Of a stretch of 64,000 nucleotides of DNA, positions 44,390 through 54,049 are shown piece after piece. Source of the stretch: Pelagovum pacificum (GTDB taxonomy: Bacteria > Pseudomonadota > Alphaproteobacteria > Rhodobacterales > Rhodobacteraceae); NCBI RefSeq assembly GCF_016134045.1, contig NZ_CP065915.1, positions 1,240,001 through 1,304,000 of the forward strand. The letters are read 5' to 3'. How positions within the stretch are numbered: the first letter of the stretch is position 1; every line of letters begins with the position of its first letter. The position numbers and the translations under genes are program-made. The notes below the pieces were generated by a model. That model did no database searches. It was not told where the DNA came from and saw only the letters and a program-made list of their open reading frames with translations.

Positions 44390-45934
44390 TTGAACCGCAT
44401 CATCGAGGCGCGCGGGATCACCCGCATCTATCCCGGTGGCACCGTCGCGAACGACGGCGTGTCGCTGACCGTGAACGAAGGCGAGGTTCATGCCGTGGTC
44501 GGCGAGAACGGCGCCGGCAAGTCCACCCTGATGAAGATCCTGTTCGGCATCGAGAAGCCCGACGAGGGCACGCTCGTCGTCGATGGACAGGAGGCCCGCT
44601 TCGACGGGCCGAAGGACGCCATCGACCGGGGCGTCGGCATGGTATTCCAGCATTTCTCGCTCGTCCCGTCCTTCTCGGTGTACGAAAATGTCGTGCTGGG
44701 GTCGGAGCCTGCGGCGGGCGTCCGGTTCGACCGGGCCGCCGCGATCAAGCGGGTGCGGGAGCTGTCCGAACAGTTCCGCCTGCGCGTGGATCCCGAGGCG
44801 CAGACCCGCGCGCTGCCGGTGGGGCAGCAGCAGCGGGTCGAGATCCTCAAGGCGCTCTATCGCGAGGCGAAGATCCTGATCCTCGATGAGCCGACGGCCG
44901 TGCTGGCCCCGCAGGAAGTGGAGGAGCTGTTCACGGCGATCCGCTCGCTGGTGAAGCAGGGGCGCACGGTGATCTTCATTGCCCACAAGCTGCCGGAGGT
45001 TCTTGCGATCTCCGACCGGATCACGGTGATGCGGGCCGGCAAGACGGTGGGCGAAGTCGCCTCGTCCGAGGTGACCGAGCCCGAGCTTGCATCGATGATG
45101 GTGGGTCGGGAAGTGGCGCTGCGAGTCGACCGCTCCACCCATGACGGGCCACGCGCCATCACGGTCGAAGGACTGACGCTGAAGGCCGACACGGGTGTGA
45201 CGCTGGCGGAGGACCTGAGCCTCAACGTCCACGAGGGCGAGATCGTCGGCCTCGTCGGGGTCGAAGGCAACGGGCAGGCGGAATTGCTCGAAGCGGTCGC
45301 CGGTCTGCGCTCCGCCGCGAAGGGCGATATCCGGCTGAAGGATCGGTCGCTGCTCGGGCTGTCGGTGCTGGAGCGGCGGGGGATGGGCGTCTCCTCCATC
45401 CCCGAGGACCGGCTGGCCGAAGGGCTGGCGGTGAACAGTTCGACCGCCGAGAACCTTGTCGCGACGCGGCTGTCCGATCCGCGCTTCGTGAGGAAAGGGC
45501 TGCTCGACCGGGCCGCGATCCGTGAGAACGCGCGGACGCTGATCGAGCGGTTCTCGATCCGGGTCGGGGGACCGGAGTTCAAGATCAACACGCTTTCGGG
45601 CGGCAACATGCAGAAGGTGGTCGTCGCGCGCGAGCTGGCGGAACAGCCAGAGCTGCTGCTCGTCAACCAGCCGACGCGGGGCGTCGACCTCGGCGCGACG
45701 CAGTTCATCTGGAAGAGCATCACGGATGCGCGCGACGGTGGTGCGGCGGTGCTGCTGTCTTCCGCCGATCTGAGCGAGCTGCTCGCGCTCTCCGACCGGC
45801 TGGTTGTGTTCTACAAGGGACGGATCGTGGCGGCCTTCCACAACAGCGAGGACCTGACGGCGGAGACGCTCGGCTCCTTCATGCTGGGGGCGGAAACGCA
45901 GGACGAGGCAGTGATGAAGGCAGCGTTGCGATGA
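44390..45934 (+). CDS. Nucleoside ABC importer ATP-binding protein
   Basis: A 514-residue protein with two ABC cassettes in tandem, as in the sugar/nucleoside (BmpE/NupA/YufO-like) class. The first has a canonical Walker A (GENGAGKST), a divergent signature LPVGQQQRVEI and Walker B LILDEPTAVLAP. The second has a degenerate Walker A (GVEGNGQAELL), a good signature LSGGNMQKVVVARELAEQPELL and NQPTRGVDLGA. The TTG start at 44390 follows AGGAGG (44379-44384), and the frame open upstream to 44327 has no signal of its own. ATGA overlap with the next permease. Confidence 0.9.
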   Translation: MNRIIEARGITRIYPGGTVANDGVSLTVNEGEVHAVVGENGAGKSTLMKILFGIEKPDEGTLVVDGQEARFDGPKDAIDRGVGMVFQHFSLVPSFSVYENVVLGSEPAAGVRFDRAAAIKRVRELSEQFRLRVDPEAQTRALPVGQQQRVEILKALYREAKILILDEPTAVLAPQEVEELFTAIRSLVKQGRTVIFIAHKLPEVLAISDRITVMRAGKTVGEVASSEVTEPELASMMVGREVALRVDRSTHDGPRAITVEGLTLKADTGVTLAEDLSLNVHEGEIVGLVGVEGNGQAELLEAVAGLRSAAKGDIRLKDRSLLGLSVLERRGMGVSSIPEDRLAEGLAVNSSTAENLVATRLSDPRFVRKGLLDRAAIRENARTLIERFSIRVGGPEFKINTLSGGNMQKVVVARELAEQPELLLVNQPTRGVDLGATQFIWKSITDARDGGAAVLLSSADLSELLALSDRLVVFYKGRIVAAFHNSEDLTAETLGSFMLGAETQDEAVMKAALR

Positions 45935-47031
45935 GTGCGGACCGCAAACCCAACAAGCTGAACAGTTTCCTCAGGGAAGGCGCGCGGGCGCTGTCGGCGC
46001 TGCTGATCGCGCTGGTGGTGGCTTTCGTGATCGTGCTGCTGACCTCGGAAGAGCCGATGGAGGCGTTCCACACGTTCCTCACGGCGCCGGTGGGAAGCGC
46101 GCGGACGCGGGGCCTCTGGATCGACGATGTGGCCAAGCTGACGCTGACGGGGCTCTGCTTCAGCCTCGTCTTTCAGGCGCGGCAGTTCTCGCTCGGCGCG
46201 CAGGGGCAGGTCTACGTGGGCGGCCTGTTCGCCGCGCTGGTGGCGTTGTCGCCGATCGGGACGACATGGCTCGCCATTCCGCTCGGCATGCTGGCGGCGA
46301 TGCTGGCCGGCGCGGCCTACGGGTTCCTGCCGGGCTATGCGAAGGCAAGGTTCGGCGCGTCCGAGATCGTCTCCTCGCTGATGCTGAACTACATCGCGAT
46401 CCGCGTCGTGAACTGGATCGTGCGGGCCCACCTCGCGCCGGAGGGGTCGGGGCAGCTGATGAGCCCGGAATTCCCCGACGCGGCCATCTACCCGGCGCTG
46501 ATCCCGGGAACGCGCTTCGACCTCGGCATCCTGTTCGCGCTGATCGCGGTCGGTGTCGTCTGGTTCCTGATCTTCCGGACCGCCTGGGGGCTGAAGCTGC
46601 GCCTCGTAGGCGACAACGCCCGCTTCGCCGAATATGCCGGCATTCCGTCGAAGGCGATCATGGTCTCGGCGATGACCGTGTCCGGCGCGATCGGCGGGCT
46701 GCTCGGCTCGGTCTACGTGCAGGGGCGGGCCTTCGGGCGGATCGCCATCGACTTCGACGCCAACCTCGCGTTCGAGGGGATCCTCGTCGCCATCGTCGCG
46801 CGCAACAAGCCGCTGGCGGTGCCCGTCGTGGCCATCGCCTACGGCTACCTGCGTCAGGGGGCGCAGTTCATGGGGCTGCGCTCCGACGTGCCGACCGAGA
46901 TGCTGGCCGTCGTACAGGCGCTGATCATCCTTCTGGTCGCGTCGCAATTCACCTTCCCCGGCCAGAAGCTCTTCGCCCGCCTGATGCGGCGTGACGGGCA
47001 GGCGGCCAAGACGGAGGCTCCGGGCACATGA
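45931..47031 (+). CDS. Nucleoside ABC importer permease 1
   Basis: A 366-residue inner-membrane permease of the branched-chain-type (BPD_transp_2) superfamily, with about ten helices. The segments FSLVFQARQFSLGAQGQVYVGGLFAALVAL, ASEIVSSLMLNYIAIRVVNWIV and LRLVGDNARFAEYAGIPSKAIMVSAMTVSGAIGGLLGSVYVQGRAFGRI are typical of BmpF/NupB-like permeases. Both ends overlap neighbours by ATGA. Works with the second permease as a heterodimer. Confidence 0.9.
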   Translation: MSADRKPNKLNSFLREGARALSALLIALVVAFVIVLLTSEEPMEAFHTFLTAPVGSARTRGLWIDDVAKLTLTGLCFSLVFQARQFSLGAQGQVYVGGLFAALVALSPIGTTWLAIPLGMLAAMLAGAAYGFLPGYAKARFGASEIVSSLMLNYIAIRVVNWIVRAHLAPEGSGQLMSPEFPDAAIYPALIPGTRFDLGILFALIAVGVVWFLIFRTAWGLKLRLVGDNARFAEYAGIPSKAIMVSAMTVSGAIGGLLGSVYVQGRAFGRIAIDFDANLAFEGILVAIVARNKPLAVPVVAIAYGYLRQGAQFMGLRSDVPTEMLAVVQALIILLVASQFTFPGQKLFARLMRRDGQAAKTEAPGT

Positions 47032-47963
47032 CCGAGCTGATTGCGGCGGTCTTTTCCGTCACCTTCTTCGTCACCGTCATCCGCGCGACGACACCTTTGC
47101 TGTTCGCAACGATCGGGGGGCTGATCTCCGACCTGTCGGGCGCGCTGAACGTCGCGCTCGAGGGGATGATGCTGATCGCGGCGCTGACGTCCGTGATCGT
47201 ATCGGTCTACGCGCCCTGGTGGATCGCGGTGCTGGCAGGCTGCGGAGCGGGGGCGCTGCTCGGCGCGCTCATGGGGTTCTTCCATTTGCGGCTGAAGGCG
47301 GACGTGATCCTGGTCGGCTTCGGGGTCAACATCCTCGCCACCGGCGGCACCGTCTTCATCCTCGCGCTCGCCACGGGCGGCGACAAGGGCACCTCGATCA
47401 ACCTGCCGTCGAAATCGATCCCGCGGGTGGAGCTGCCGTTCCTCGAGAACATCCCCGTCCTGAACCTGCTGTCGGGCCACTCGCTGCTGAGCTGGCTGGC
47501 GGGCTTCACCGTCTTCGCGGTCTGGTACTTTCTCTACCGCACGCCGCGCGGTCTCTGGCTGCGGGGCGTGGGGGAATATCCGGCTGCGCCCGAGGCGGCG
47601 GGGATCAACGTCACCGGTGTGCGGATGTGGTCGCTGGTCGCGTCGGGCGCCTTCGCGGGGCTCGGCGGCGCACAGCTCGCCATGTTCAACTACATCGGCT
47701 TCACGCGGGACATGACGGCGGGGCGGGGTTTCATCGCGCTCGGCGCCGTCCTGCTCGGCGCGCGGCACCCGGTGGGCGCGCTGCTCGCCGCGCTGCTCTT
47801 CGGGGTGTTCGAGGCGCTGTCGATCGTGATGCCGAACCTGTTCAACTGGATCCCCGGAGAGCTGATCCAGACGATCCCGTTCCTCGTCACCGTGATCGCG
47901 CTGATCCTGTTCTCGATCCGCGCGCAACGGGCGTTGAAGGCGCGGGGCGTCGCCACCCACTAG
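47028..47963 (+). CDS. Nucleoside ABC importer permease 2
   Basis: A 311-residue permease, the partner of the 366-residue one. It shows TPLLFATIGGLISDLSGALNVALEGMMLIAAL, the LRGVGEYPAAPEAAGINVTGVRMWSLVASGAFAGLGGAQLAM core and GRGFIALGAVLLGARHPVGALLAALLFG. It overlaps permease 1 by four bases and closes the import operon 41 bases before hutC. I see no terminator between it and hutC. Confidence 0.9.
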   Translation: MTELIAAVFSVTFFVTVIRATTPLLFATIGGLISDLSGALNVALEGMMLIAALTSVIVSVYAPWWIAVLAGCGAGALLGALMGFFHLRLKADVILVGFGVNILATGGTVFILALATGGDKGTSINLPSKSIPRVELPFLENIPVLNLLSGHSLLSWLAGFTVFAVWYFLYRTPRGLWLRGVGEYPAAPEAAGINVTGVRMWSLVASGAFAGLGGAQLAMFNYIGFTRDMTAGRGFIALGAVLLGARHPVGALLAALLFGVFEALSIVMPNLFNWIPGELIQTIPFLVTVIALILFSIRAQRALKARGVATH

Positions 47964-47969
47964 GGACGC

Positions 47970-48004
47970 TTGGCCGGGCGGGTCGACATGTCTAGACTAA
48001 TGGC
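47970..48004 (+). promoter_or_regulatory. Candidate hutC promoter with overlapping HutC-type box
   Basis: TTGGCC (47970-47975) and TAGACT (47993-47998), 17 bases apart, would start transcription at about 48005, the hutC ATG itself. A box ATGTCTAGACTAA (47988-48000), with core palindrome GTCTAGAC, covers the -10. Its near match lies at 53981-53993. No ribosome site precedes the ATG, consistent with a leaderless, autorepressed mRNA. Confidence 0.5.
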
Positions 48005-48724
48005 ATGTCGACCGAACCGCTTCACGCCCGCATCTTCGAGGACCTGCGCCGCAGGATCGTCGACGGAGAACTGACCCCCGGCACCCGCCTGCCGAAGGAG
48101 ACGGAGCTCGCCGAGGCGCACGGCGTGGCGCGGATGACGATGAACCGCGTCCTCTCCGACCTCGCGCGGGATGGCTTCATCGTCCGGCGCAAGCGCAGCG
48201 GCACCTTCGTAGCGCAGCCCCGCGGCCAGTCTGCGGTGATGGAGATCACCGACATCGCGCAGGAAGTCGCCGCGCTTGGCCTGCGCCACGAGTGGCGGCT
48301 GGAAAGCGCGGAGCGCAAGCGACTGAGCGCGGCCGAACGGACACTGCTGAGCCTGACGCCCGAGGACGCGGCAGACGAGGTGTTATTGCTCCGCGGTCTG
48401 CACCTGGCGAGGGGCGAGCCCTTCTGCCTCGAGACGCGGGCCATCGACCTGCGCGTGGCAGCCGGTGCGCTGGACGAGGATTTCGCGCAGACGGTGCCCG
48501 GTCAGTGGCTGCTGCGGACGATGCCGTGGAGTGCCGCCCGTCACCGTGTGCGCGCGGTCAACGTCGCGGGGCGGGACGCCAGGACGCTCGCGCTCTCAGC
48601 CGGGACCGCCTGCCTCGAGGTGCTACGCGAGACGACGATCGGCGAGGACTGGGTGACCCATGTCCGGCTGCTCTATCCCGGCGAGGCGCACCAGCTCGTC
48701 GCGGAGTTCGCGCCGCAGGGTTAA
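48005..48724 (+). CDS. hutC: Histidine utilization repressor, GntR/HutC family
   Basis: A 239-residue GntR-type regulator. The winged HTH is at residues 1-75 ([65 protein letters not shown] read in parts), and the UTRA effector domain follows ([21 protein letters not shown] to [19 protein letters not shown]). In related bacteria HutC binds urocanate and derepresses hut genes. It is convergent with hutU, and the two stop codons share the sequence TTAA. Identity as HutC rests on family plus context. Confidence 0.92.
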   Translation: MSTEPLHARIFEDLRRRIVDGELTPGTRLPKETELAEAHGVARMTMNRVLSDLARDGFIVRRKRSGTFVAQPRGQSAVMEITDIAQEVAALGLRHEWRLESAERKRLSAAERTLLSLTPEDAADEVLLLRGLHLARGEPFCLETRAIDLRVAAGALDEDFAQTVPGQWLLRTMPWSAARHRVRAVNVAGRDARTLALSAGTACLEVLRETTIGEDWVTHVRLLYPGEAHQLVAEFAPQG

Positions 48725-50415
48725 CCGAGGATGCGCGGCAGCTTCAGCCCATGCTCGCGTGCGCAGTCGATCGCCTCCTCGTAGCCCGCGTCCGCGTGCC
48801 GCCAGACACCCGAGGCCGGGTCGTTCCAGAGCACCCGTTCGAGCTTGCGTGCCGCTTCGGGCGTGCCGTCGGCGCAGATCACGACGCCTGCGTGTTGCGA
48901 GAAGCCCATGCCGACGCCGCCGCCGTGGTGCAGCGACACCCAAGTCGCGCCCGACGCCGTGTTCACCAGCGCATTGAGCAGCGGCCAGTCCGACACCGCG
49001 TCGGAGCCATCCATCATCGCTTCCGTCTCGCGGTTGGGGGAGGCGACCGAGCCGCTGTCGAGGTGGTCACGGCCGATCACCACCGGAGCCGAGAGTTCGC
49101 CCGAGGCGACCATCTCGTTGAACTTCAACCCCGCCCGGTGCCGGTCGCCAAGCCCGATCCAGCAGATCCGTGCCGGCAGGCCCTGGAAGGCGATGCGCTG
49201 GGAGGCCATGTCGAGCCAGCGGTGCAGGTGCTCGTTCTCGGGGAAAAGCTCCTTCATGGCGCGGTCGGTCTTGTGGATGTCCTCCGGATCGCCGGACAGC
49301 GCGGCCCAGCGGAACGGGCCGATCCCCTTGCAGAACAAGGGCCGGATGTAGGCGGGCACGAAGCCGGGGAAGGCGAAGGCGTTCTCGAACCCTTCCTCCT
49401 TGGCGACCTGGCGGATGTTGTTGCCGTAATCCACGGTCGGCGTGCCGGCGTTCCAGAAACCGACCATCGCCTCGACATGCGCTTTCATCGAGGCGCGTGC
49501 GGCGGACTCCACCGCTTTCGGGTCGCTCTCCTGTCGTTCGCGCCAGTCCGCCACGGACCAGCCGAGCGGGAGGTAGCCGTGCAGCGGATCGTGCGCGGAG
49601 GTCTGGTCGGTGACGATGTCGGGCCCGCCGTTCGGCAACGCCTCGCCCGCCAGCTTGCGGCGGAGCAGTTCGGGAAAGACCTCCGCGGCGTTGCCGATCA
49701 GGGCGACGGACTTCGCCTCTCCGGCCTCGGTCCAGCGGGCGATCATGGCGAGCGCCTCGTCGAGGTCGCGGGTCTTGGCGTCGCAGTAGCGGGTGCGGAT
49801 GCGGAAATCGGCGCGGGTCTCGTCGCACTCGACCGCCAGGCAGCAGGCCCCCGCCATCACCGCGGCGAGCGGCTGCGCCCCGCCCATGCCGCCGAGGCCG
49901 GCGGTCAGGATCCATCGGCCCGTCAGGTCGCCGCCATAGTGCTGGCGCCCCGCCTCGGCGAAGGTCTCGTACGTGCCCTGAACGATCCCCTGCGTGCCGA
50001 TGTAGATCCAGGACCCGGCGGTCATCTGGCCGTACATGGCGAGGCCCTTCTTATCGAGCTCGTTGAAATGCTCCCACGTTGCCCAGTGTGGCACGAGGTT
50101 GGAGTTTGCGATCAGCACGCGCGGCGCCTCGGCATGGGTGCGGATCACCGCGATCGGCTTGCCTGACTGCACGATGAGCGTCTCGTCCGCCTCGAGCCCG
50201 CGCAGGCTGTCGCAGATCGCGTCGAAGTCGTCCCACGTCCGCGCGGCGCGTCCGATGCCGCCGTACACGACCAGCTCGTGCGGGTTCTCGGCGACGTCGG
50301 GGTGCAGGTTGTTCATCAGCATCCTGAGTGGCGCCTCCGTCTGCCAGCTTTTCGCTGTCAGCTCGGGGCCGGTCGGCGGGTAGACGTCGCGGAGGTTGTG
50401 GCGCGGGTTGGTCAT
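48721..50415 (-). CDS. hutU: Urocanate hydratase
   Basis: Converts urocanate to 4-imidazolone-5-propionate using tightly bound NAD+; second step of histidine breakdown. The 564 residues are full length. Typical segments: [87 protein letters not shown] and the NAD site [17 protein letters not shown]. The C-terminal [24 protein letters not shown] holds the conserved region. Last gene of the hutI-H-G-U run, 9 bases after hutG. Confidence 0.97.
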   Translation of the reverse strand: MTNPRHNLRDVYPPTGPELTAKSWQTEAPLRMLMNNLHPDVAENPHELVVYGGIGRAARTWDDFDAICDSLRGLEADETLIVQSGKPIAVIRTHAEAPRVLIANSNLVPHWATWEHFNELDKKGLAMYGQMTAGSWIYIGTQGIVQGTYETFAEAGRQHYGGDLTGRWILTAGLGGMGGAQPLAAVMAGACCLAVECDETRADFRIRTRYCDAKTRDLDEALAMIARWTEAGEAKSVALIGNAAEVFPELLRRKLAGEALPNGGPDIVTDQTSAHDPLHGYLPLGWSVADWRERQESDPKAVESAARASMKAHVEAMVGFWNAGTPTVDYGNNIRQVAKEEGFENAFAFPGFVPAYIRPLFCKGIGPFRWAALSGDPEDIHKTDRAMKELFPENEHLHRWLDMASQRIAFQGLPARICWIGLGDRHRAGLKFNEMVASGELSAPVVIGRDHLDSGSVASPNRETEAMMDGSDAVSDWPLLNALVNTASGATWVSLHHGGGVGMGFSQHAGVVICADGTPEAARKLERVLWNDPASGVWRHADAGYEEAIDCAREHGLKLPRILG

Positions 50416-50424
50416 GTCAGGCTC

Positions 50425-51231
50425 TCAGCGCTGGGCGGCGAGGCGCAGCGCCTCGTCCGAGATGGCGGTCAGGATGGTGTCGAGGGTGCGTCCGAGATCA
50501 GCGGCCTTCGCCTCGTCGTAGGCGAAGGGCGGGGCCTCGGTGGCGAGGTAGCTGGACTGGGCCAGTTCCATCTGGATGGCGTGGATGCCATCGCCGGGAC
50601 GACCGTAATGGCGCGTTGTCCAGCCGCCCCGGAAGCGGCCGTTCAGGACGCTGGTGCGCCCCGAGGCGGCGCAGATTTCCGCGGTGACGCGCTCGATCTC
50701 TGCCGCGCAGGTCGTGCCGTTGTCAGTGCCGATGTTGAAGTCGGGCAGGGTGCCCTCGAACAGCCAGGGGATCACCGACCGGATCGAGTGGCAGTCGAAC
50801 AGCACCGCAATCCCGTGCCGCGCCTTGACGCGGTCGAGTTCCGCCCGGAGCGCGGCGTGGTAGGGCGCGTGAAACGCCGCGAGGCGCGCGGCGGTAGCGC
50901 GCTCGTCGGGTTCGCGCCCGTCTTTCCAGATCGGCAGATTGTCGAAGGTCGTGCGCGGGATCAGTCCGGTCGTGGTCTGGCCCGGATAAAGGCTCTGCCC
51001 CGAGGGATCGCGGTTGGCGTCGATCACGTAACGGTGGAAGGTCGCCGCGACCGTGGTGTGGAGGCCCGGAGCGCTCTCGCTATACAAGCGATCGACGTGC
51101 CAGTCGGTGTCGCGCAGGCGAAGGCCCTCTTCGTTCAGATCGGCGGCGATTTCCTCCGGCACGTAGGTCCCGGTATGGGGCAGGCCGAGCACGACGGGGC
51201 TGTCCCCCTTGGCGACGATCACCGGATCCAT
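50425..51231 (-). CDS. hutG: N-formylglutamate deformylase
   Basis: Hydrolyses N-formylglutamate to glutamate and formate, the last step of the five-step hut route. The 268 residues match the N-formylglutamate amidohydrolase family: LGLPHTGTYVPEEIAADL at the N terminus, ANRDPSGQSLYPGQTTTGLIP, FDCHSIRSVIPWLFEG and GWTTRHYGRPGDGIHAIQMELAQSSYL. It is not an arginase-type formiminoglutamase, and the presence of hutF supports this. The ATG (complement 51229-51231) shares one base with the hutH stop (TGATG); the open frame beyond is antisense-like. Confidence 0.94.
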   Translation of the reverse strand: MDPVIVAKGDSPVVLGLPHTGTYVPEEIAADLNEEGLRLRDTDWHVDRLYSESAPGLHTTVAATFHRYVIDANRDPSGQSLYPGQTTTGLIPRTTFDNLPIWKDGREPDERATAARLAAFHAPYHAALRAELDRVKARHGIAVLFDCHSIRSVIPWLFEGTLPDFNIGTDNGTTCAAEIERVTAEICAASGRTSVLNGRFRGGWTTRHYGRPGDGIHAIQMELAQSSYLATEAPPFAYDEAKAADLGRTLDTILTAISDEALRLAAQR

Positions 51232-52760
51232 CACCACGATCCCGGCAGGTCTTGCCCGGCGGCAGCGGCGAGTGCGCCGCTTTCGACCAGTCGCGCGGCG
51301 GCTTCGAGGTCGGGCGCCATGTAGCGGTCCTCCTTCAGTTCGGCGACGTCCTTGCGTAGGCGCGCGATGGCCGACGCAAGCGACGGAGAGGTCGTCAGGG
51401 GGCCGCGCAGCGCGACGCCCTGTGCCGCGGTGATCGCTTCTATGCCTATGATCCGGAACAGGTTCTCCGTCATCAGCAACAGCCGCCGCGCGCCGTGGCA
51501 GGCCATGCTGACGTGATCCTCCTGATTGGCGGAGGTCGGCGTGCTGTCGACCGAGGCCGGATGCGCCAGCTGCTTGTTCTCGCTCATGAGCGCGGCGGAG
51601 GTGACCTCGGCGATCATCAGCCCCGAATTGAGCCCCGGCTTCGGCGTCAGGAAGCCGGGCAAGCCGAAGGACAGTGCCGGGTCGACGAGCAGGGCGATCC
51701 GCCGCTGCGCGATGGCCCCGATCTCCGCCACGGCGAGCGCGATCTGGTCGGCGGCAAAGGCGACGGGCTCGGCATGGAAGTTGCCGCCGGAGACGACGCT
51801 GCCATCGCTCAGCACAAGCGGGTTGTCGGTCGCGGCATTCGCTTCGATCTCGAGGGTTTGCGCCACTTGCCGCAGCAGGTCGAGGCAGGCACCCGCGACT
51901 TGCGGCTGACAACGCAGGCAATAGGGATCCTGCACCCGTTCGTCGTTGTCGACGTGGCTCGACCGGATGTCGGACCCGTCGAGCAGCGCGGTCAGGGCAG
52001 CGGCGATGTCGATCTGCCCCCGGTGTCCCCGCAGCGCGTGGATCTCCGGCACGAAGGGTGCGGTGGAGCCCATCGCCGCATCGGTCGACATCGCGCCCGT
52101 GACGACGGAGGCCTGCAGCGCCCGCGTCGCGCGGAACAGACCGGCAAGGGCCAGCGCGGTCGAGACTTGCGTGCCGTTGATGAGGGCGAGCCCTTCCTTG
52201 GCGGAGAGTTCGACGGGGGACAGCCCGGTCTTTGACAGCGCTCGGGATGCCGGCATCCGCTCACCGTCGAGAATGGCCTCGCCTTCGCCCAGCATCACGG
52301 CGGTCATGTGGGCCAGCGGCGCAAGGTCGCCCGACGCGCCGACCGACCCCTGGCCAGGGATGACCGGGAGCAGGTTCGCCGCGATCATCGCTTCGAGCAG
52401 CTCCACCACTTCCAGCCGGATGCCCGACGCGCCCCGTCCGAGCGAGATCAGCTTCAGCACCATGATGAGTCGCACGATCCCGGGGCCAAGCGGATCGCCG
52501 ACGCCGCAGCAGTGCGACAGGATCAGGTTGCGCTGAAGCCGCGCGACGTCGCCCGGTTCGATCCGGATCGAGGCGAGTTTGCCGAAGCCCGTGTTGACCC
52601 CGTAGACCGCGTCCGATCCGGCGGCGACCTCCGCGATGCGGGCGGCCGAGGCGGCCATCGCGGGCCGCGCCTCGTCCGACAGGCGCACCGGGCCGGTGCC
52701 GGCGAAGATGCGGGAGAGGTCGGCGAGCGTGACCGCACCGGGTGTGAGCGTTTCAGACAC
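51231..52760 (-). CDS. hutH: Histidine ammonia-lyase
   Basis: Removes ammonia from histidine to give urocanate. The 509 residues are standard. The Ala-Ser-Gly triad that cyclises to the MIO cofactor lies in [17 protein letters not shown] at about residue 142. [38 protein letters not shown] and [15 protein letters not shown] are further family marks. Start is GTG (complement 52758-52760), overlapping the hutI end by eight bases. Confidence 0.97.
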   Translation of the reverse strand: MSETLTPGAVTLADLSRIFAGTGPVRLSDEARPAMAASAARIAEVAAGSDAVYGVNTGFGKLASIRIEPGDVARLQRNLILSHCCGVGDPLGPGIVRLIMVLKLISLGRGASGIRLEVVELLEAMIAANLLPVIPGQGSVGASGDLAPLAHMTAVMLGEGEAILDGERMPASRALSKTGLSPVELSAKEGLALINGTQVSTALALAGLFRATRALQASVVTGAMSTDAAMGSTAPFVPEIHALRGHRGQIDIAAALTALLDGSDIRSSHVDNDERVQDPYCLRCQPQVAGACLDLLRQVAQTLEIEANAATDNPLVLSDGSVVSGGNFHAEPVAFAADQIALAVAEIGAIAQRRIALLVDPALSFGLPGFLTPKPGLNSGLMIAEVTSAALMSENKQLAHPASVDSTPTSANQEDHVSMACHGARRLLLMTENLFRIIGIEAITAAQGVALRGPLTTSPSLASAIARLRKDVAELKEDRYMAPDLEAAARLVESGALAAAAGQDLPGSW

Positions 52761-53946
52761 CTTGGATCTCTCCCTTGTAGACGCGGATGTGCAACGGGTT
52801 CAGGCCGGCCCGCCCGACAAGCTGAGCGACGGTCCCTGCGTTCCAGATGGCGAAATCGGCGGACATGCCGGGAGCGATCTGGCCGGCGTCCGTCAACCCG
52901 AGCGCGCGGGCGGCGTTCACCGTCACGCCGGCCAGGCATTCGGCGACGGTCATCCGGAACAGCACCGCGCCCATGTTCATCGTCAGCAGCAGCGAGGAGA
53001 CGGGCGAAGTGCCCGGATTGCAGTCCGTGGCCAGCGCCATCGGAACCCCGGCGTCGCGCAGCGCCGCGACAGGGGGCAGCCGGGTTTCGCGCAGGAAGTA
53101 GAAAGCACCGGGCAGCAGCACGGCAACTGTGCCCGAGGCGGCGATGGCGGCGACCTCGTCCTCTGCCGCATATTCGAAATGGTCGACCGACAGGGCCTTG
53201 TGCTTGGCGGCGAGCGCCGTGCCGCCTGAGCGGCTCAGTTGCTCGGTATGCAGCTTCACCGGCAGACCAAGCGCATCGGCCGTGTCAAAGAGCGGCGCGA
53301 TCTCCTCGGCACTGAAGGCGATGCCTTCGCAGAAGGCGTCGACCGCGTCGACAAGGCCCTCGGCATGGGCAAGCTCGAGGCCGCGGATCGCGACCTCTGC
53401 GATGTAGTCGGCCTTGGAGCCGTCGAACTCCGGCGGCATGGCGTGCGCGGCGAGCCACGTCGTGCGGATGCGGACGGGCCGCACCTCCGCCAGACGTCGG
53501 GCGGCGCGGAGCATCTTGAGTTCGTCCTCGATCGACAGGCCGTAGCCCGACTTGATTTCGACGGTGGAGACGCCTTCGGACAGCAGCGCGTCGAGGCGGG
53601 GGAGGGCTTCGCGCACAAGCGTCTCCACGTCCCGTTGTCTCGTGTTGCGCATCGACGAGGCGATACCACCGCCGGCGCGCGCGATGTCCTCGTAGGAACT
53701 GCCTTCGAGGCGCATCTCGAACTCGGTCGTCCTGTCGCCGCCGAAGACGAGGTGGGTGTGGCAGTCGATGAAGGCGGGCGTCAGCAGGCGGCCCTCGCAA
53801 TTGACGACCTCGGCGCCGCTGCGATCCAGGTCCGGTCCGACCTCGGTGATCCGGCCATCCTCGACTGCGATTTCGAGGGTCTCGGCGTCGGTTCCACTGG
53901 CGCCGGTGACGACGCGGGCGTTGGTCCAGATGCATTTCGGTCCCAC
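52753..53946 (-). CDS. hutI: Imidazolonepropionase
   Basis: Opens 4-imidazolone-5-propionate to N-formimino-glutamate. The 397 residues belong to the amidohydrolase superfamily with metal motif [22 protein letters not shown], an [15 protein letters not shown] segment, [39 protein letters not shown] and [10 protein letters not shown]. The start is GTG (complement 53944-53946) with AGGAGAG upstream. It is the first gene of the minus-strand hut operon; the candidate HutC box is 35 bases upstream. Confidence 0.96.
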   Translation of the reverse strand: MGPKCIWTNARVVTGASGTDAETLEIAVEDGRITEVGPDLDRSGAEVVNCEGRLLTPAFIDCHTHLVFGGDRTTEFEMRLEGSSYEDIARAGGGIASSMRNTRQRDVETLVREALPRLDALLSEGVSTVEIKSGYGLSIEDELKMLRAARRLAEVRPVRIRTTWLAAHAMPPEFDGSKADYIAEVAIRGLELAHAEGLVDAVDAFCEGIAFSAEEIAPLFDTADALGLPVKLHTEQLSRSGGTALAAKHKALSVDHFEYAAEDEVAAIAASGTVAVLLPGAFYFLRETRLPPVAALRDAGVPMALATDCNPGTSPVSSLLLTMNMGAVLFRMTVAECLAGVTVNAARALGLTDAGQIAPGMSADFAIWNAGTVAQLVGRAGLNPLHIRVYKGEIQGV

Positions 53947-53980
53947 GGTGCGCTCTCCTGTCGGCCTGTGGTCTCTCTAA

Positions 53981-53993
53981 TAAGTATAGACAT
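53981..53993. promoter_or_regulatory. Second HutC-type box between hutI and hutF
   Basis: On the minus strand this reads ATGTCTATACTTA, matching 11 of 13 bases of the box at 47988-48000 (ATGTCTAGACTAA). It lies in the 103-base divergent gap between hutI and hutF, where it could control both directions. Confidence 0.6.
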
Positions 53994-54049
53994 AATGAGC
54001 GGCGCCGTGGAAGATGAAAAGTGGACCGACGATCCGAAGGAGATGTGCA

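Noticed and set aside
50425..51231. HutG as formiminoglutamase (arginase family)
   Set aside because: No arginase-type metal motifs; the sequence fits N-formylglutamate amidohydrolase and hutF is present to make its substrate.
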